Source: Rhodococcus sp. KRD197 (lineage in GTDB: Bacteria > Actinomycetota > Actinomycetes > Mycobacteriales > Mycobacteriaceae). Taken from it: a stretch of DNA of 64,000 nt. The notes beneath the pieces were generated by a model that was not told where the DNA came from, did no database searches, and saw only the letters and a list, made by a program, of their open reading frames with translations. A program made the translations under genes and the position numbers. Positions 44,040 through 54,030 of this stretch are shown here, piece after piece. The stretch lies in the NCBI RefSeq assembly GCF_017168235.1, contig NZ_JABFAO010000011.1:617513-681512 (forward strand), in the 5' to 3' direction. Within the stretch, counting starts at the first letter, position 1, and each line of letters opens with the position of its first letter.

Positions 44040-45329
44040 ATGACTACGAATTCAGGTGTGAGCATGGCCCTACGGAGACTCGCCGTTCGTTCGGTGGCGA
44101 TCATTCTGGCAACCGTCGTAGCGTCAACTGTGACGCTGTTCCACTCGGGCGCTGCCCTTGCCGACCCGCTCGGCGACTTCCTCGACCCCAGCCAGGATCC
44201 GGCACTCGCCGCCGCCACCCCACTGGGCGAGCCCTGGTTCGATCCGCCGCCCGGTTACGAGTCACTGCCTCCGGGAACTGTTCTGAACACCAGAAACGTG
44301 ACCGTCGGACCGCTGATCACCCCGGTGCACTCGACCCAAATCCTGTATCGAACCACCGATTCCAAAAACCGACCGGTCGCCGCTGCCACCACCGTCATCG
44401 TTCCGACAGCACCGTGGGCGGGAGCGGGAAGCCGCCCGGTCGTCGCCTACAACATGGCCATCAACTCACTCGGCCACACGTGCGCACCGTCCTGGACGCT
44501 GCCGCGCGGCCTCGCCAAGGAAATCCCCGCAGTACAACTGTTTCTCGCCAAGAACTACGCCGTCGTCGTCACCGATCACGAGGGCCCCCGCCAGGCGTAC
44601 GCGGCCGGCAGGATGGCCGGCCATGCAGTACTGGACGCGCTGCGGGCCATGGTCCGACTTCCAGAGCTCGGACTACCCGCACAATCGCCGATCGCGATGA
44701 CCGGGTACTCGGGCGGCGCCATCGCGTCCGGGTGGGCAGCCCAGTTGGCACCCACCTACGCGCCGGACGTCAACATAGTCGGCACCGCGATCGGTGGTCC
44801 CCCCGTGGACTATCGCATTCTGCTCAGTTCCATGAACGGCACGAATGGGGCGTCGACGCTGTTCCTGGCCGCCGTGACGGGAGTTGCTCGCGAATACCCA
44901 GAAATATTTCAACTGATGAATGCCAATGGGCTACGGCTCGCCCAGCTCGCCAAGGACATGTGCGTGACCCTCCTGGCCCCCGGCGGCGTCGTCGCCCCGA
45001 TACCGGTTCAGGCCCTCTCCGACGTCCCGAACGTGGACAGAACGCCCATCGCCGAGGAAGTCATCCGGCACACCCGAATGGGCGGGGATCTCGCGCCCAC
45101 GACCCCCGTCTTCATCTACCAGGGCCAGCACGAGTTCTGGATTCCCCGAGAAGGCGCCGAACGCCTGTACGACGAATGGTGCGCGAACGGGGCCGAGGTA
45201 AGGCTCGAGCTGTACGCGGGCGAACACGTGATCGTCGCCCTGTCGGGCGTGCCCGGGTCGCACCGATGGATCGACGACAGGCTCGCAGGAATACCGGCAC
45301 CCGAGGGCTGCAGCAGCTTCGGACGGTGA
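44040..45329 (+). CDS. Secreted lipase (LIP family)
   Basis: A 429-residue exported alpha/beta hydrolase of the secretory lipase (LIP) family. A signal peptide ends near GAALA; the mature part has ILYRTTDSKNRPVAAATTV, the nucleophile S224 in GYSGGA, the acidic residue near FIYQGQHEFW and the terminal His in YAGEHVI. It should hydrolyse triacylglycerols or long-chain esters outside the cell. ATG 44064 (MALRRLAVR) is an alternative start better placed relative to the CRP-like site. Confidence 0.9.
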   Translation: MTTNSGVSMALRRLAVRSVAIILATVVASTVTLFHSGAALADPLGDFLDPSQDPALAAATPLGEPWFDPPPGYESLPPGTVLNTRNVTVGPLITPVHSTQILYRTTDSKNRPVAAATTVIVPTAPWAGAGSRPVVAYNMAINSLGHTCAPSWTLPRGLAKEIPAVQLFLAKNYAVVVTDHEGPRQAYAAGRMAGHAVLDALRAMVRLPELGLPAQSPIAMTGYSGGAIASGWAAQLAPTYAPDVNIVGTAIGGPPVDYRILLSSMNGTNGASTLFLAAVTGVAREYPEIFQLMNANGLRLAQLAKDMCVTLLAPGGVVAPIPVQALSDVPNVDRTPIAEEVIRHTRMGGDLAPTTPVFIYQGQHEFWIPREGAERLYDEWCANGAEVRLELYAGEHVIVALSGVPGSHRWIDDRLAGIPAPEGCSSFGR

Positions 45330-45362
45330 GCCGATCCGACTGGTACGCGCGCGTACCGACGG

Positions 45363-45389
45363 GGGTGTGCCCGTCGCGCGGGCGCACCC
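45363..45389 (+). terminator. Hairpin after lipase
   Basis: GGGTGTGCCCG and CGGGCGCACCC form an 11-bp stem (one G-T pair) with a 5-nt loop, ahead of the tRNA-Lys gene. No U-tract. Confidence 0.55.
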
Positions 45390-45407
45390 ACTACACTTTC
45401 GATCCGC

Positions 45408-45483
45408 GCCCCTATAGCTCAGTTGGTAGAGCTACGGACTTTTAATCCGCAGGTCGTAGGTTCGAGTCCTACTGGGGGCACCA
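45408..45483 (+). tRNA. tRNA-Lys (TTT)
   Basis: Acceptor GCCCCTA with TGGGGGC, anticodon loop CTTTTAA (anticodon TTT), T-arm GTAGGTTCGAGTCCTAC, encoded CCA. The 240 nt to the next gene holds no other gene; a TAGGCT -10-like element is near 45688. Confidence 0.97.
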
Positions 45484-45726
45484 TCGCCACGAGATACACA
45501 GCAGATCGACAGCTGTACCCGGGCCACCCTGGAGGTGTCCGGTCGTACACTCGGTAACGGTTGGGCAGTGGAGAACGAACTGCCACGGGGGAACGAAACC
45601 GAACCCGAATCGAAACCCACACAGAGCCCGGCTGGCGGCTGTGACTCGCGTAACTCACCTCGTGTTCGAGCGGGTTACGGTGCCGTAGGCTGGGCAACGA
45701 TATCCGCAATTCTTGGAGGCTATGCA

Positions 45727-46683
45727 ATGGCGAGGGACCTGACACAGCTGGAGCTGCTAGAGGAGCTCGTTCCGGTTGCGGAGGACAACGTGAACCGGCA
45801 CATGTCCATGGCCAAGGAGTGGCACCCCCACGATTATGTGCCGTGGGACGAGGGCCGCAACTTCGCCGAGCTGGGTGGGGTGGACTACGACCCGGCTCAG
45901 AGCAAGCTCTCCGACGTCGCCAAAGCCGCGATGGTCACCAACCTGCTCACCGAGGACAATCTGCCCTCCTACCACCGTGAGATCGCGGAGAACTTCTCGC
46001 GGGACGGTGCGTGGGGCACCTGGGTGGGACGGTGGACGGCGGAGGAGAACCGCCACGGCATCGTGATGCGCGACTACCTCGTCGTCACCCGCGGCGTCGA
46101 CCCCGTCGCGCTCGAGCAGGCCCGCATGATCCATATGACCAACGGGTTCGCCTCGCCCGCCGGATCCGAGACCGGGTTGCTGCATTCGGTGTCGTACGTG
46201 ACGTTCCAGGAATTGGCGACGCGCGTCTCGCACCGCAACACCGGCAAGGTGTGCGACGACCCGATCGCGGACCGGATGCTCCAGCGCATCGCTGCCGACG
46301 AGAACCTGCACATGATCTTCTACCGCAACATCAGCGCGGCAGCGCTCGATATCGCACCGGATCAGACGCTCGAGGCCCTCTCCGACATCGTCATGAACTT
46401 CCAGATGCCCGGTGCCGGTATGCCGAACTTCCGTCGCAACGGTGTACTCATGGCCAAGCACGGCATCTACGATCTGCGTCAGCACCTCGAGGACGTCGTC
46501 TGGCCGGTCCTGCGCAAGTGGCGCATCTTCGAGCGTGAGGACTTCACCGGCCGCGGTGAGAGCAAGCGCGAGGAACTCGCTGTCTTCCTCGAAGACCTCG
46601 AGCGCCAAGCAACCAAGTTCGAGGAGATGCGCGACCGCTCCCTCGCCCGCGAAGCGGCCAAGGCAGCCAAGCAGGCTTCCTGA
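45727..46683 (+). CDS. desA: Acyl-ACP desaturase (DesA-type)
   Basis: A 318-residue soluble di-iron stearoyl-ACP-desaturase-like protein. Diiron ligands are in ENFSRDGAWGTWVGRWTAEENRHG (EENRH) and DENLHMIFYRN (DENLH). Mycobacterial DesA1 (Rv0824c), required for mycolic-acid precursors, sits at the same locus beside dusB. ATG 45727 follows a TGGAGG site. A role in mycolic or unsaturated fatty acid synthesis is likely; DesA2-type function cannot be excluded. Confidence 0.93.
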   Translation: MARDLTQLELLEELVPVAEDNVNRHMSMAKEWHPHDYVPWDEGRNFAELGGVDYDPAQSKLSDVAKAAMVTNLLTEDNLPSYHREIAENFSRDGAWGTWVGRWTAEENRHGIVMRDYLVVTRGVDPVALEQARMIHMTNGFASPAGSETGLLHSVSYVTFQELATRVSHRNTGKVCDDPIADRMLQRIAADENLHMIFYRNISAAALDIAPDQTLEALSDIVMNFQMPGAGMPNFRRNGVLMAKHGIYDLRQHLEDVVWPVLRKWRIFEREDFTGRGESKREELAVFLEDLERQATKFEEMRDRSLAREAAKAAKQAS

Positions 46684-46786
46684 GTCGATCCGCACGATCG
46701 ATCCGTGCCCGGCACCGTACTCGGTGTCGGGCGCGACTCGTAGGCGCACGCCTGCGAACCCGAGAACGAACGAGGCACCACCTGTC

Positions 46787-47944
46787 ATGACTGCGACCGA
46801 TCCCATTGCACTACGAATCGGCTCCCTCGAGCTGAGAAGTCCGGTGGTGCTCGCACCCATGGCGGGCGTGACCAACGTCGCGTTCCGCACGCTGTGCCGT
46901 GAACAGGAGATCGCGCGCGCGGGCAGCACATCCGGGCTGTACGTCTGCGAGATGGTGACCGCTCGCGCACTCGTCGAGCGCCAGCCCGCGACGATGCACA
47001 TGACCACCTTCGGGCCGACCGAATCGCCGCGCTCGCTGCAGCTCTACACGGTCGATCCCGACACCACCTACGCCGCCGCCAAGATGATCGTCGATGACAA
47101 TCTCGCCGACCACATCGACATGAACTTCGGCTGCCCGGTGCCCAAGGTCACTCGCAAGGGCGGCGGAGCGGCCCTGCCATACAAGCGGAACCTGTTCGGA
47201 CGGATCGTCGCCGCCGCTGTCAAGGCCACCGAGGGCACCGACATTCCGGTGACCGTCAAGTTCCGCGTCGGAATCGACGACGAGCACCACACACACCTCG
47301 ACGCCGGACGGATCGCGGCCGGAGAAGGGGCCGCAGCTGTGGCGTTGCACGCCAGAACCGCATCGCAGCGCTACTCCGGGACCGCGGACTGGACTCAGAT
47401 CGCACGGCTCAAGGAACATGTCACCGACGTTCCGGTACTCGGCAACGGCGACATCTTCTCCGCCTCCGACGCCGTCCGGATGATGGCCGAAACCGGATGC
47501 GACGGCGTCGTAGTCGGTCGGGGATGCCTCGGACGGCCGTGGCTGTTCGCCGAGCTCAGCGCTCGCTTCGCCGGCCGAGAGGAGCCGACACCGCCGACCC
47601 TGGGAGAGGTTGCCACGATCATTCGGCGTCACGCCGAGCTGCTGGCCGATCACCACGGTGAGGACAAAGGCCTGCGCGAGCTGCGCAAACACGTGGCCTG
47701 GTACCTGCGCGGGTTCCCGGCCGGGTCGGACATTCGTGTCTCCATGGCGTTGGTCAAGACGCTCGCCGAACTGGACGGGCTCCTCGGGCAACTCGATCCG
47801 ACCATTCCGTTCCCCAAAGATGCCGAAGGCCCCCGAGGCAGGCAAGGCTCCCCCGGCGCAGTCTCACTTCCCGACGGCTGGCTGGACGACCCCGAGGACA
47901 TATCCGTCCCCGCCGGCGCAGATCTGATGCACTCGGGCGGCTGA
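46787..47944 (+). CDS. dusB: tRNA-dihydrouridine synthase DusB
   Basis: A 385-residue FMN enzyme that reduces uridine in tRNA D-loops with NAD(P)H. Diagnostic motifs are LAPMAGVTNVAFR near residue 20, DMNFGCPVPKVTRKGGGAALP near 100 (catalytic Cys), VKFRVGIDD, HARTASQRYSG near 185 and GNGDIFSASDAVRMM with GRGCLGRPWLF. Gene order with desA and LCP matches mycobacteria. ATG 46787 follows no strong site. Confidence 0.95.
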   Translation: MTATDPIALRIGSLELRSPVVLAPMAGVTNVAFRTLCREQEIARAGSTSGLYVCEMVTARALVERQPATMHMTTFGPTESPRSLQLYTVDPDTTYAAAKMIVDDNLADHIDMNFGCPVPKVTRKGGGAALPYKRNLFGRIVAAAVKATEGTDIPVTVKFRVGIDDEHHTHLDAGRIAAGEGAAAVALHARTASQRYSGTADWTQIARLKEHVTDVPVLGNGDIFSASDAVRMMAETGCDGVVVGRGCLGRPWLFAELSARFAGREEPTPPTLGEVATIIRRHAELLADHHGEDKGLRELRKHVAWYLRGFPAGSDIRVSMALVKTLAELDGLLGQLDPTIPFPKDAEGPRGRQGSPGAVSLPDGWLDDPEDISVPAGADLMHSGG

Positions 47945-48061
47945 GCTGCCTGTACGGGCGATAGACCGTGAGCGAAGTGGACCGCAGCGGATTCGCCAGT
48001 ATCATTGCGAGATCGCCGGGTCTCGGCGTCGGTGAGCGCGAGGAAGGCAAGGTTCGAATCC

Positions 48062-49846
48062 GTGAGTGACGATCGAGATTCGAACTCCCCTGTGCCCGAA
48101 AGCCGTGCACCCTGGGAACGCCCGATCTCGAGAATCCACCGACCGGACTCTTCCCCGACCGCGAAGCCCCAACGGTGGTCACGGCCCGAGGACGTCCGGG
48201 CGCCGGGCAGCCGCCCGGCGCCGGAAGTCGAGGCTCCCACCGAAAAGATCGCTCCGATCACTGCGAGCACACCACGCCCGGTGACCGCGCGACCCCAGCC
48301 CGTCGGTGTCGCCGTCGAGGATCGGCCGGCTCTCACGCGCCTGGCAATGAGCAAAGTGCGTCGGCGAAACCGGATCCGCACCATCGCGCGCGGTTGTGTC
48401 TCGATAGTCGCCATCCTCGCGGTGGCGCTCACCGGGGTTGTCTGGGGTTATCTGCGCAACACCGATCGCGGGTTCGCACAGGTGGCCGCACTGGACCCGA
48501 ACTCGGCCGACGTCATCGACGCCGATGGACAGTACGGTGACGAAACCTTCCTGATCGTCGGCACGGACACTCGAGCAGGAGCCAGCGGGGAGATCGGCGC
48601 CGGCTCCGTCGAAGATGCCGAAGGCGCCCGATCCGACACCGTCATGCTCATCAACATCCCTGCCGATCGCAGCCGCGTCGTCGCAGTCTCGTTCCCGCGA
48701 GATCTCGACGTCGAGCGACCCGAGTGCGAGGGCTTCGACAACAACACCAACACCTACACCGGCGAGATGTACCCCTCCGCAGAGGGCGACAAGCTCAACG
48801 CAACCTACGCGCTCGGCGGCCCCAAGTGTCTGGTCAAAACGATCCAGAAGATCTCCGGCCTCAAAATCGGACACTTCGTCGGCATGGACTTCGCCGGTTT
48901 CGAGACGATGGTCGACGAGATCGGCGGCGTGGAGGTCTGCACCGTCGAGCCCCTCGTGGACTACCAACTCGGTACTGTTCTGCCCACTGCCGGGGAACAA
49001 CTGATCGACGGCAGGACGGCGCTGAACTACGTACGCGCGCGTTACGTCGAGTCCGAGGGCAACGGCGACTACGGGCGGATCAAGCGTCAGCAGCTTTTCC
49101 TGTCCTCCCTGCTACGTTCGGCGCTGTCGAACAACGTGCTCCTCGATCCCGGCAAGCTCAACGGCTTCGTCAACGCGTTCACCCGCGACACGTTCGTCGA
49201 GAATGTCGGCACTCAGGACTTGATCACGCTCGGACGCTCGCTGCAGAACGTCGACGCCGGCGAGGTGACATTCCTGACGCTTCCGACCGACGGCACGAAC
49301 GACTGGGGCAACGAGATTCCCGTCGACAGCGCCATCAAGGCGTTGTTCACCGCGGTAATCCAGGATCTGCCGCTGCCGGGCGAGGAACGCAAAGCCCCGA
49401 CACCGGCGTCCGAACCAGCGCCCGCACCGCTCGTGCCCACGGTCGCAGTCGACCCGGCGACGGTATCGATACAGGTGTCCAACGCATCCGAGATGCCCGG
49501 AGTGGCCGCGACGACATCCGAGGAGCTGGCGAACTACGGATTCCAGATCCTCAACGTAGGTAACTTCGTCGGTACAGCCGCGCAAACGGTCGTCCGCTAC
49601 ACGGGCGGGCAGGAATCCGAAGCCGCCACCGTGGCCTCGGCCATTCCCGGAGCGATCGTCGAACAGGCGGTGGGCCTCGACGATGTCATCGAGGTCGTCC
49701 TGGGCGCCGACTACCCCGGGTACACGACGCTGCCAGCCGCGATCGGCCAGCCGGTCGAGGTGGTGCAAGGACAGGGAATCACCCAGGCTCCCGCACTTCC
49801 GGAGAATCTCGCCTACACCAACGCTGCCGACGACACCTGCGCCTGA
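48062..49846 (+). CDS. LCP family (LytR-CpsA-Psr) protein
   Basis: A 594-residue membrane enzyme that ligates cell-wall polymers such as arabinogalactan to peptidoglycan. It has about 110 polar cytosolic residues, one membrane helix near 113-134, the LCP domain (VGTDTRAG, RSDTVMLINIPADRSRVVAVSFPRDL, LNATYALGGP, LNYVRARYVESEGNGDYGRIKRQQ) and a C-terminal LytR_C domain near 465-550. GTG 48062 was chosen. Matches Rv0822c by position. Confidence 0.92.
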   Translation: MSDDRDSNSPVPESRAPWERPISRIHRPDSSPTAKPQRWSRPEDVRAPGSRPAPEVEAPTEKIAPITASTPRPVTARPQPVGVAVEDRPALTRLAMSKVRRRNRIRTIARGCVSIVAILAVALTGVVWGYLRNTDRGFAQVAALDPNSADVIDADGQYGDETFLIVGTDTRAGASGEIGAGSVEDAEGARSDTVMLINIPADRSRVVAVSFPRDLDVERPECEGFDNNTNTYTGEMYPSAEGDKLNATYALGGPKCLVKTIQKISGLKIGHFVGMDFAGFETMVDEIGGVEVCTVEPLVDYQLGTVLPTAGEQLIDGRTALNYVRARYVESEGNGDYGRIKRQQLFLSSLLRSALSNNVLLDPGKLNGFVNAFTRDTFVENVGTQDLITLGRSLQNVDAGEVTFLTLPTDGTNDWGNEIPVDSAIKALFTAVIQDLPLPGEERKAPTPASEPAPAPLVPTVAVDPATVSIQVSNASEMPGVAATTSEELANYGFQILNVGNFVGTAAQTVVRYTGGQESEAATVASAIPGAIVEQAVGLDDVIEVVLGADYPGYTTLPAAIGQPVEVVQGQGITQAPALPENLAYTNAADDTCA

Positions 49847-49918
49847 GCGCATCCATTCACGCCCCGTTCACCCACGCGACCACGAACTGGTCGTACCGAG
49901 GCACTAAACTTCGCTCTC

Positions 49919-50593
49919 ATGCGCGTCGCCTACAACGAACAGATGAACGAGTTGGCCAATCTCCTCGGTGAGATGGCCGCTCTGGCCGGATCCGCGATGG
50001 ACACGGCTACCCAGTCACTCCTCCAAGCAGACTTGGTTCTCGCTGAGCAAGTCATCTCCGACCACGACAAGATCACCGATCTCAGTGCAGTCTGCGAGGA
50101 GAAGGCCTTCACTCTCCTGGCGCTGCAGGCCCCCGTGGCCGGAGACCTTCGGTCCGTTGTCTCCGGTATCCAGATCGTCGCCGACATCGACCGGATGGGC
50201 GCCCTGGCACTGCACGTCGCCAAGATCACCCGTCGTCGCCACCCCAACCACGCCCTCCCCGAGGAAGTCAACGGCTACTTCGCCGAGATGGGCCGCATCG
50301 CCGTGCAGCTGGGTGCCTCCGCACGCGAGGTGCTCGAGACGCGCGACCCCGAGCGCGCAGCAAAGCTTCGTGAAGAGGACGAGGCCATGGACGACCTACA
50401 TCGTCACCTGTTCACAGTTCTCATGGACCGCGAATGGAAGCATGGCGTCGCAGCGGCAGTCGACGTCACCTTGCTCGGCCGCTTCTACGAGCGCTTTGCC
50501 GACCACGCGGTGGAGGTCGGCCGTCGGGTGATCTTCCTCGCTACCGGTGAACTCCCCGTCGAGTTGAACACCAACCAGCTCCCCACGAACTGA
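49919..50593 (+). CDS. phoU: Phosphate signaling complex protein PhoU
   Basis: A 224-residue PhoU (PhoY2-like) protein made of two three-helix repeats with the E/D-x-x-x-D metal motifs ([51 protein letters not shown]). It links phosphate transport to the phosphate two-component system. The rest of the pst genes is not in the window. It converges on mshD. Confidence 0.95.
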   Translation: MRVAYNEQMNELANLLGEMAALAGSAMDTATQSLLQADLVLAEQVISDHDKITDLSAVCEEKAFTLLALQAPVAGDLRSVVSGIQIVADIDRMGALALHVAKITRRRHPNHALPEEVNGYFAEMGRIAVQLGASAREVLETRDPERAAKLREEDEAMDDLHRHLFTVLMDREWKHGVAAAVDVTLLGRFYERFADHAVEVGRRVIFLATGELPVELNTNQLPTN

Positions 50594-50690
50594 TCCTGTC
50601 CGGGTCCCGGCGGCTGTAGGTCGAAAGCTGCTGGGCCCCGGCAGAGTCCATCGTCACCGATAGACGTGCCCGAGCCCGCTGGTGTTCGAC

Positions 50691-51626
50691 TCAGCGAGAG
50701 TAAGCCGCGTCGACGTGGAACCGGGTGAAACCAAGCTGCTGGTAGGTGTGCACAGCGGCAGAGTTGTCCGATTCCACGTAGAGCAAGACCTCGCCGAGCC
50801 GACGTCCGCGCAGGTAGTGCAGGCCGGCAAGCGTCAACGCTCGGCCGAGGCCGCGTCCTTGCGCTGCCGGATCGATGCCGACGACGTAGACCTCACCGAT
50901 CTCGTCCTCACCGGCCTCCGCCGGATGCACTTTGGTCCAGTGAAATCCCAGCAGAGTGTCCGAGCCCTCCTCGAAGGCCAGGAAGACACCCGCCGGATCG
51001 AACCAGGATTCGTCGCGTCGTCCGGCAATGTCCTTGCCGGTCCAACCTCCCTGCTCGGGGTGCCACGAGAAGGCCGCATTGTTCACCCGGAGCAGTTCCG
51101 CGTCGTCCTGATGCCCCCGGTAGGTGCGCAGGGACACACCGCCCGGCACCGTCACCTCGGGTAGATCCGTCCCGGCCAGCGGACGTCGCATCTGCAGGAG
51201 CTCGCGCACGATTTTCAGGCCGAGCACCGCAGCGACCGCCTGGGCGGGCGCGGAGTTGCCGTGCGCCCAGATGCGAGCGCCGTCACCGCCCTCGTCCAAC
51301 GCCCGCTCCACGAGTCGGCGGCCGATCCCACGCCCACGAAACTCCGGATCGACCACGGCTTCGGCCATCGCCGGACCTGTGGTCGAGCTGGGTTCGATCC
51401 CCGCATAGCCGACGATTCGGTCCTCGACGGTGGCGACGAGATGTACCGCATCTCCTTCAGCAGAGACAGCTCGGACGGCCTGTTCCGACAGCGGAGCAGT
51501 GCCGTCCTGTTCTGCTGCGCGAGTGAAGATCGCGCGCAGGTCCTCGGCGAGGGGCGTGGTGATCGCCGCCGAATCGAGCAAAGTGATGGACGACGAAACA
51601 GTCATGTGGTCAGTTGATGCTTCCAT
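50691..51626 (-). CDS. mshD: Mycothiol synthase MshD
   Basis: A 311-residue protein with two GNAT acetyltransferase domains; the second ([24 protein letters not shown]) holds the acetyl-CoA loop. It acetylates the cysteine of Cys-GlcN-Ins to form mycothiol, the major thiol of actinobacteria. ATG 51626 has GAGAAG 8 nt upstream and overlaps the upstream regulator by 17 nt; ATG 51605 is an alternative. Position equals Rv0819. Confidence 0.95.
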   Translation of the reverse strand: MEASTDHMTVSSSITLLDSAAITTPLAEDLRAIFTRAAEQDGTAPLSEQAVRAVSAEGDAVHLVATVEDRIVGYAGIEPSSTTGPAMAEAVVDPEFRGRGIGRRLVERALDEGGDGARIWAHGNSAPAQAVAAVLGLKIVRELLQMRRPLAGTDLPEVTVPGGVSLRTYRGHQDDAELLRVNNAAFSWHPEQGGWTGKDIAGRRDESWFDPAGVFLAFEEGSDTLLGFHWTKVHPAEAGEDEIGEVYVVGIDPAAQGRGLGRALTLAGLHYLRGRRLGEVLLYVESDNSAAVHTYQQLGFTRFHVDAAYSR

Positions 51627-52392
51627 GTCCGGCGCTTCTCAGCGTATTGAATTCGGCGCTGTCGCCGTCGGTGCCGTCGAGATCGTCGTCGCCGTCTGCC
51701 AGGGCGGTTGCGCCCTTGGCATTGCGACTGGGCCGAACGGCCTTGTAACCGACGTTGCGTACGGTGCCGATGAGCGACTCGTACTCGGTGCCCAGCTTGG
51801 CGCGCAACCGGCGAACGTGGACGTCGACGGTGCGGGTGCCACCGAAGAAGTCGTAGCCCCAGACCTCCTGCAGCAGCTGCGCCCTGGTGAACACGCGTCC
51901 GGCGTGCTGCGCCAGATACTTGAGAAGTTCGAACTCCTTGTACGTCAGATCGAGTGGGCGGCCCCGCAGCCGCGCGGTGTACGTGCCCTCGTCGATGACG
52001 AGTTCGCCCAGCGTGATCTTTCCGGACGCCTCGGGACTGGCGACGCCACCCGAGCGGCCCACCAGCAAGCGCAGTCGGGCGTCGAGTTCGGCAGGTCCGG
52101 TTCCCGGCAGCAGAATGTCGTCCAGGCCCCACTCCGAATTGACCGCGACGAGGCCGCCCTCTGTCAGTACGGCAACGACGGGAATGGCCGATCCGGTGCT
52201 ACCGAGAAGCCTGCACAGACCGCGGGCGGCAGCGAGGTCGGTGCGCGCGTCCACGAGTGCAATATCGGCCGCTCCCGCTTCGAGCAGCGACGAGACCTCG
52301 GTGGGTGCGGGCCGGACGTGGTGCGCGAGGAGCGCAAGGGACGGTAGAACAGCCTCCGGATTGGGATCGGAGGTCAGAAGCAGGAGCTCCAC
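51610..52392 (-). CDS. OmpR-type winged-helix regulator (GlnR-like)
   Basis: A 260-residue protein with a degenerate receiver ([38 protein letters not shown]) and a C-terminal winged helix ([58 protein letters not shown]). Like GlnR it lacks an obvious partner kinase here. Start is GTG 52392 after GGAGG. It is translationally coupled to mshD (17-nt overlap). Position matches Rv0818. Confidence 0.9.
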   Translation of the reverse strand: MELLLLTSDPNPEAVLPSLALLAHHVRPAPTEVSSLLEAGAADIALVDARTDLAAARGLCRLLGSTGSAIPVVAVLTEGGLVAVNSEWGLDDILLPGTGPAELDARLRLLVGRSGGVASPEASGKITLGELVIDEGTYTARLRGRPLDLTYKEFELLKYLAQHAGRVFTRAQLLQEVWGYDFFGGTRTVDVHVRRLRAKLGTEYESLIGTVRNVGYKAVRPSRNAKGATALADGDDDLDGTDGDSAEFNTLRSAGHGSIN

Positions 52393-52576
52393 ACGGCCTC
52401 CATTCTTACCGCTGTCACGTCGACCTCGTGTCGAGTCGTATCCAAGAGCAGCCGACCGAAAAAAATCCGACTGCATGTCAAGTATCCAAGACTAGCGCCT
52501 CACGGTCGATGGCTGCGCAGCGCCGTGCCGGATTCGCGAAGTGGATCCGCCCGGCTCATCAGTCACAATGGTCGCC

Positions 52577-53359
52577 ATGCGCAAACTGATCATCGTGCTC
52601 GTGAGTTTTCTGGCGTTGGCCGTCATCGTCGACTTCGGGGCCGCTGCCTACTCCGAGTACCGCGTCTCGCGCGCAATCCGCGAAGGCGGGAGCTTGACGT
52701 CCGATCCGCAGGTGATCATCCATGGCTTCCCCTTCGTCACCCAGGCAGCGGACGGAAAGTATCAGAACGTGGAGATCCGCGCACAGGACGTGCCCACCGA
52801 CTACGTCGAGTCCACGACTATCGAGGCGAACTTGCGCGGAGTGACGGTGCCGCTGTCCGATCTGATCGACGGCTCCGTCAACACCGTGCCGGTGGACGAG
52901 CTCGAAGGGCGTGTGCGTATCGACGCGAAGGATCTCGGCCAGTTCCTCGGCATCGTCGACCTGCGGGTTTCCGCACCGCCAGCCGATCCTTCCGACGGCA
53001 CCGGCGGATCTGGTGGATCAGGTCCCACCACCACCGGTGGTGGGGTCGTTCTCACCGGGACGGTCCCGGTAGGACCTATCGACACCGAGGTCAGCGTGCA
53101 GGCCGATCTCGTGCTCGACGGCGAACGCGTGGAAATCGTCGCGAGCGACTTCTACTTCGGCCCGGACGGCAACGCCGACTTCACGATCCCCGACTTCGCC
53201 AAGCCGACCGTGCTGGGCTTGTTCACCAAGACCATCGACCGTCAGACCCTTCCGTTCGGCATCCTCCCCACAGATGTCTACGCAGAGGGCTCCCAGATCG
53301 TCATCGAGGGCGGCGCCCAGAATGTGACGATCGACCTGGATCAGATCGAAGCGCCATGA
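52577..53359 (+). CDS. lmeA: LmeA-type phospholipid-binding protein (DUF2993)
   Basis: A 260-residue exported protein with a membrane helix at residues 4-24 and a DUF2993 domain (IREGGSLTSDPQVIIHGFPFVTQ, YQNVEIRAQDVP, VDELEGRVRIDAKDL). The mycobacterial orthologue Rv0817c (LmeA) is needed for mannan elongation of lipomannan. A Gly/Thr-rich insert near residue 140-160 is lineage-specific. Its stop overlaps the thioredoxin gene (ATGA). Confidence 0.85.
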   Translation: MRKLIIVLVSFLALAVIVDFGAAAYSEYRVSRAIREGGSLTSDPQVIIHGFPFVTQAADGKYQNVEIRAQDVPTDYVESTTIEANLRGVTVPLSDLIDGSVNTVPVDELEGRVRIDAKDLGQFLGIVDLRVSAPPADPSDGTGGSGGSGPTTTGGGVVLTGTVPVGPIDTEVSVQADLVLDGERVEIVASDFYFGPDGNADFTIPDFAKPTVLGLFTKTIDRQTLPFGILPTDVYAEGSQIVIEGGAQNVTIDLDQIEAP

Positions 53360-53769
53360 CCGGAATCACAATTCTGCTGATCGTTCTGGTGGCCGCAACT
53401 GTCTTCGGACTGCTGTATCGGGCTCGGTACGGCGCTGTACGCAAATCGGAGAGTGTCGCTGTGCCCAGGACGCGCGGCCTCCTGCTCGATGCGGGCGCGG
53501 CACCGGGCACCGCCACCGTCCTGCATTTCTCCGCGGACTGGTGCGGGCCGTGTGCCGCCGTACGTCGCGTCGTCCAGCAGGTTTTGAGCAACATCGACGG
53601 TCCCGTCGAACTGGAAGTAGATATCGACGCGCATCCCGAACTGGCCCGCGCAATGGGCGTGCTGTCGCTTCCGACGACATTCGTACTCGACGAGGACCTC
53701 ACCGAGATCGCACGGATCGCTGGGGTTCCGAAGGCAGACGATCTTCGATCCGTCCTGCTCGATCGATAG
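53356..53769 (+). CDS. Membrane-anchored thioredoxin family protein
   Basis: A 137-residue protein with an N-terminal membrane helix (residues 3-22) and a thioredoxin domain holding the active site WCGPC (C63, C66) and cis-Pro LPTTFV. Matches Rv0816c (ThiX). Overlaps lmeA by 4 nt. Substrate unknown; a reductase for envelope or sulfur-transfer proteins is likely given the sulfurtransferase genes downstream. Confidence 0.9.
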   Translation: MTGITILLIVLVAATVFGLLYRARYGAVRKSESVAVPRTRGLLLDAGAAPGTATVLHFSADWCGPCAAVRRVVQQVLSNIDGPVELEVDIDAHPELARAMGVLSLPTTFVLDEDLTEIARIAGVPKADDLRSVLLDR

Positions 53770-53823
53770 CGCTCGCGGACCACTAGTTCTGCCCGTCACA
53801 GTTCTCCGGTAGGATGCTCTCTT

Positions 53824-53910
53824 GTGTTGACCCGCCTCGAGCTGTTGCTCACCAGTCGCCGCACAGTGGACCTGTGCCGACTGGGCGGTTGTTGCTGTCG
53901 CTGCTGCTGA
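53824..53910 (+). CDS. Poly-cysteine leader peptide
   Basis: A 28-codon frame (GTG 53824, TGA 53908) with six cysteines, five of them in the last six positions (CCCRCC). TAGGAT at 53810-53815 is 8 nt upstream, consistent with a leaderless mRNA. It precedes DUF4395, sulfurtransferase and DUF1416 genes. Poly-Cys leaderless ORFs of this kind act as cysteine-responsive attenuators in mycobacteria. Confidence 0.8.
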   Translation: MLTRLELLLTSRRTVDLCRLGGCCCRCC

Positions 53911-54030
53911 ATTTCTGCCGACGCCCCTCGAAGCGTTTCCGGCCATCGAAACAGAAGATGCCGTCACTTGGTGATGGTCATCGCTTCCAGCCGCCTGTTC
54001 ACTCATCGAACGCAGGAGCACTTTCACCTC

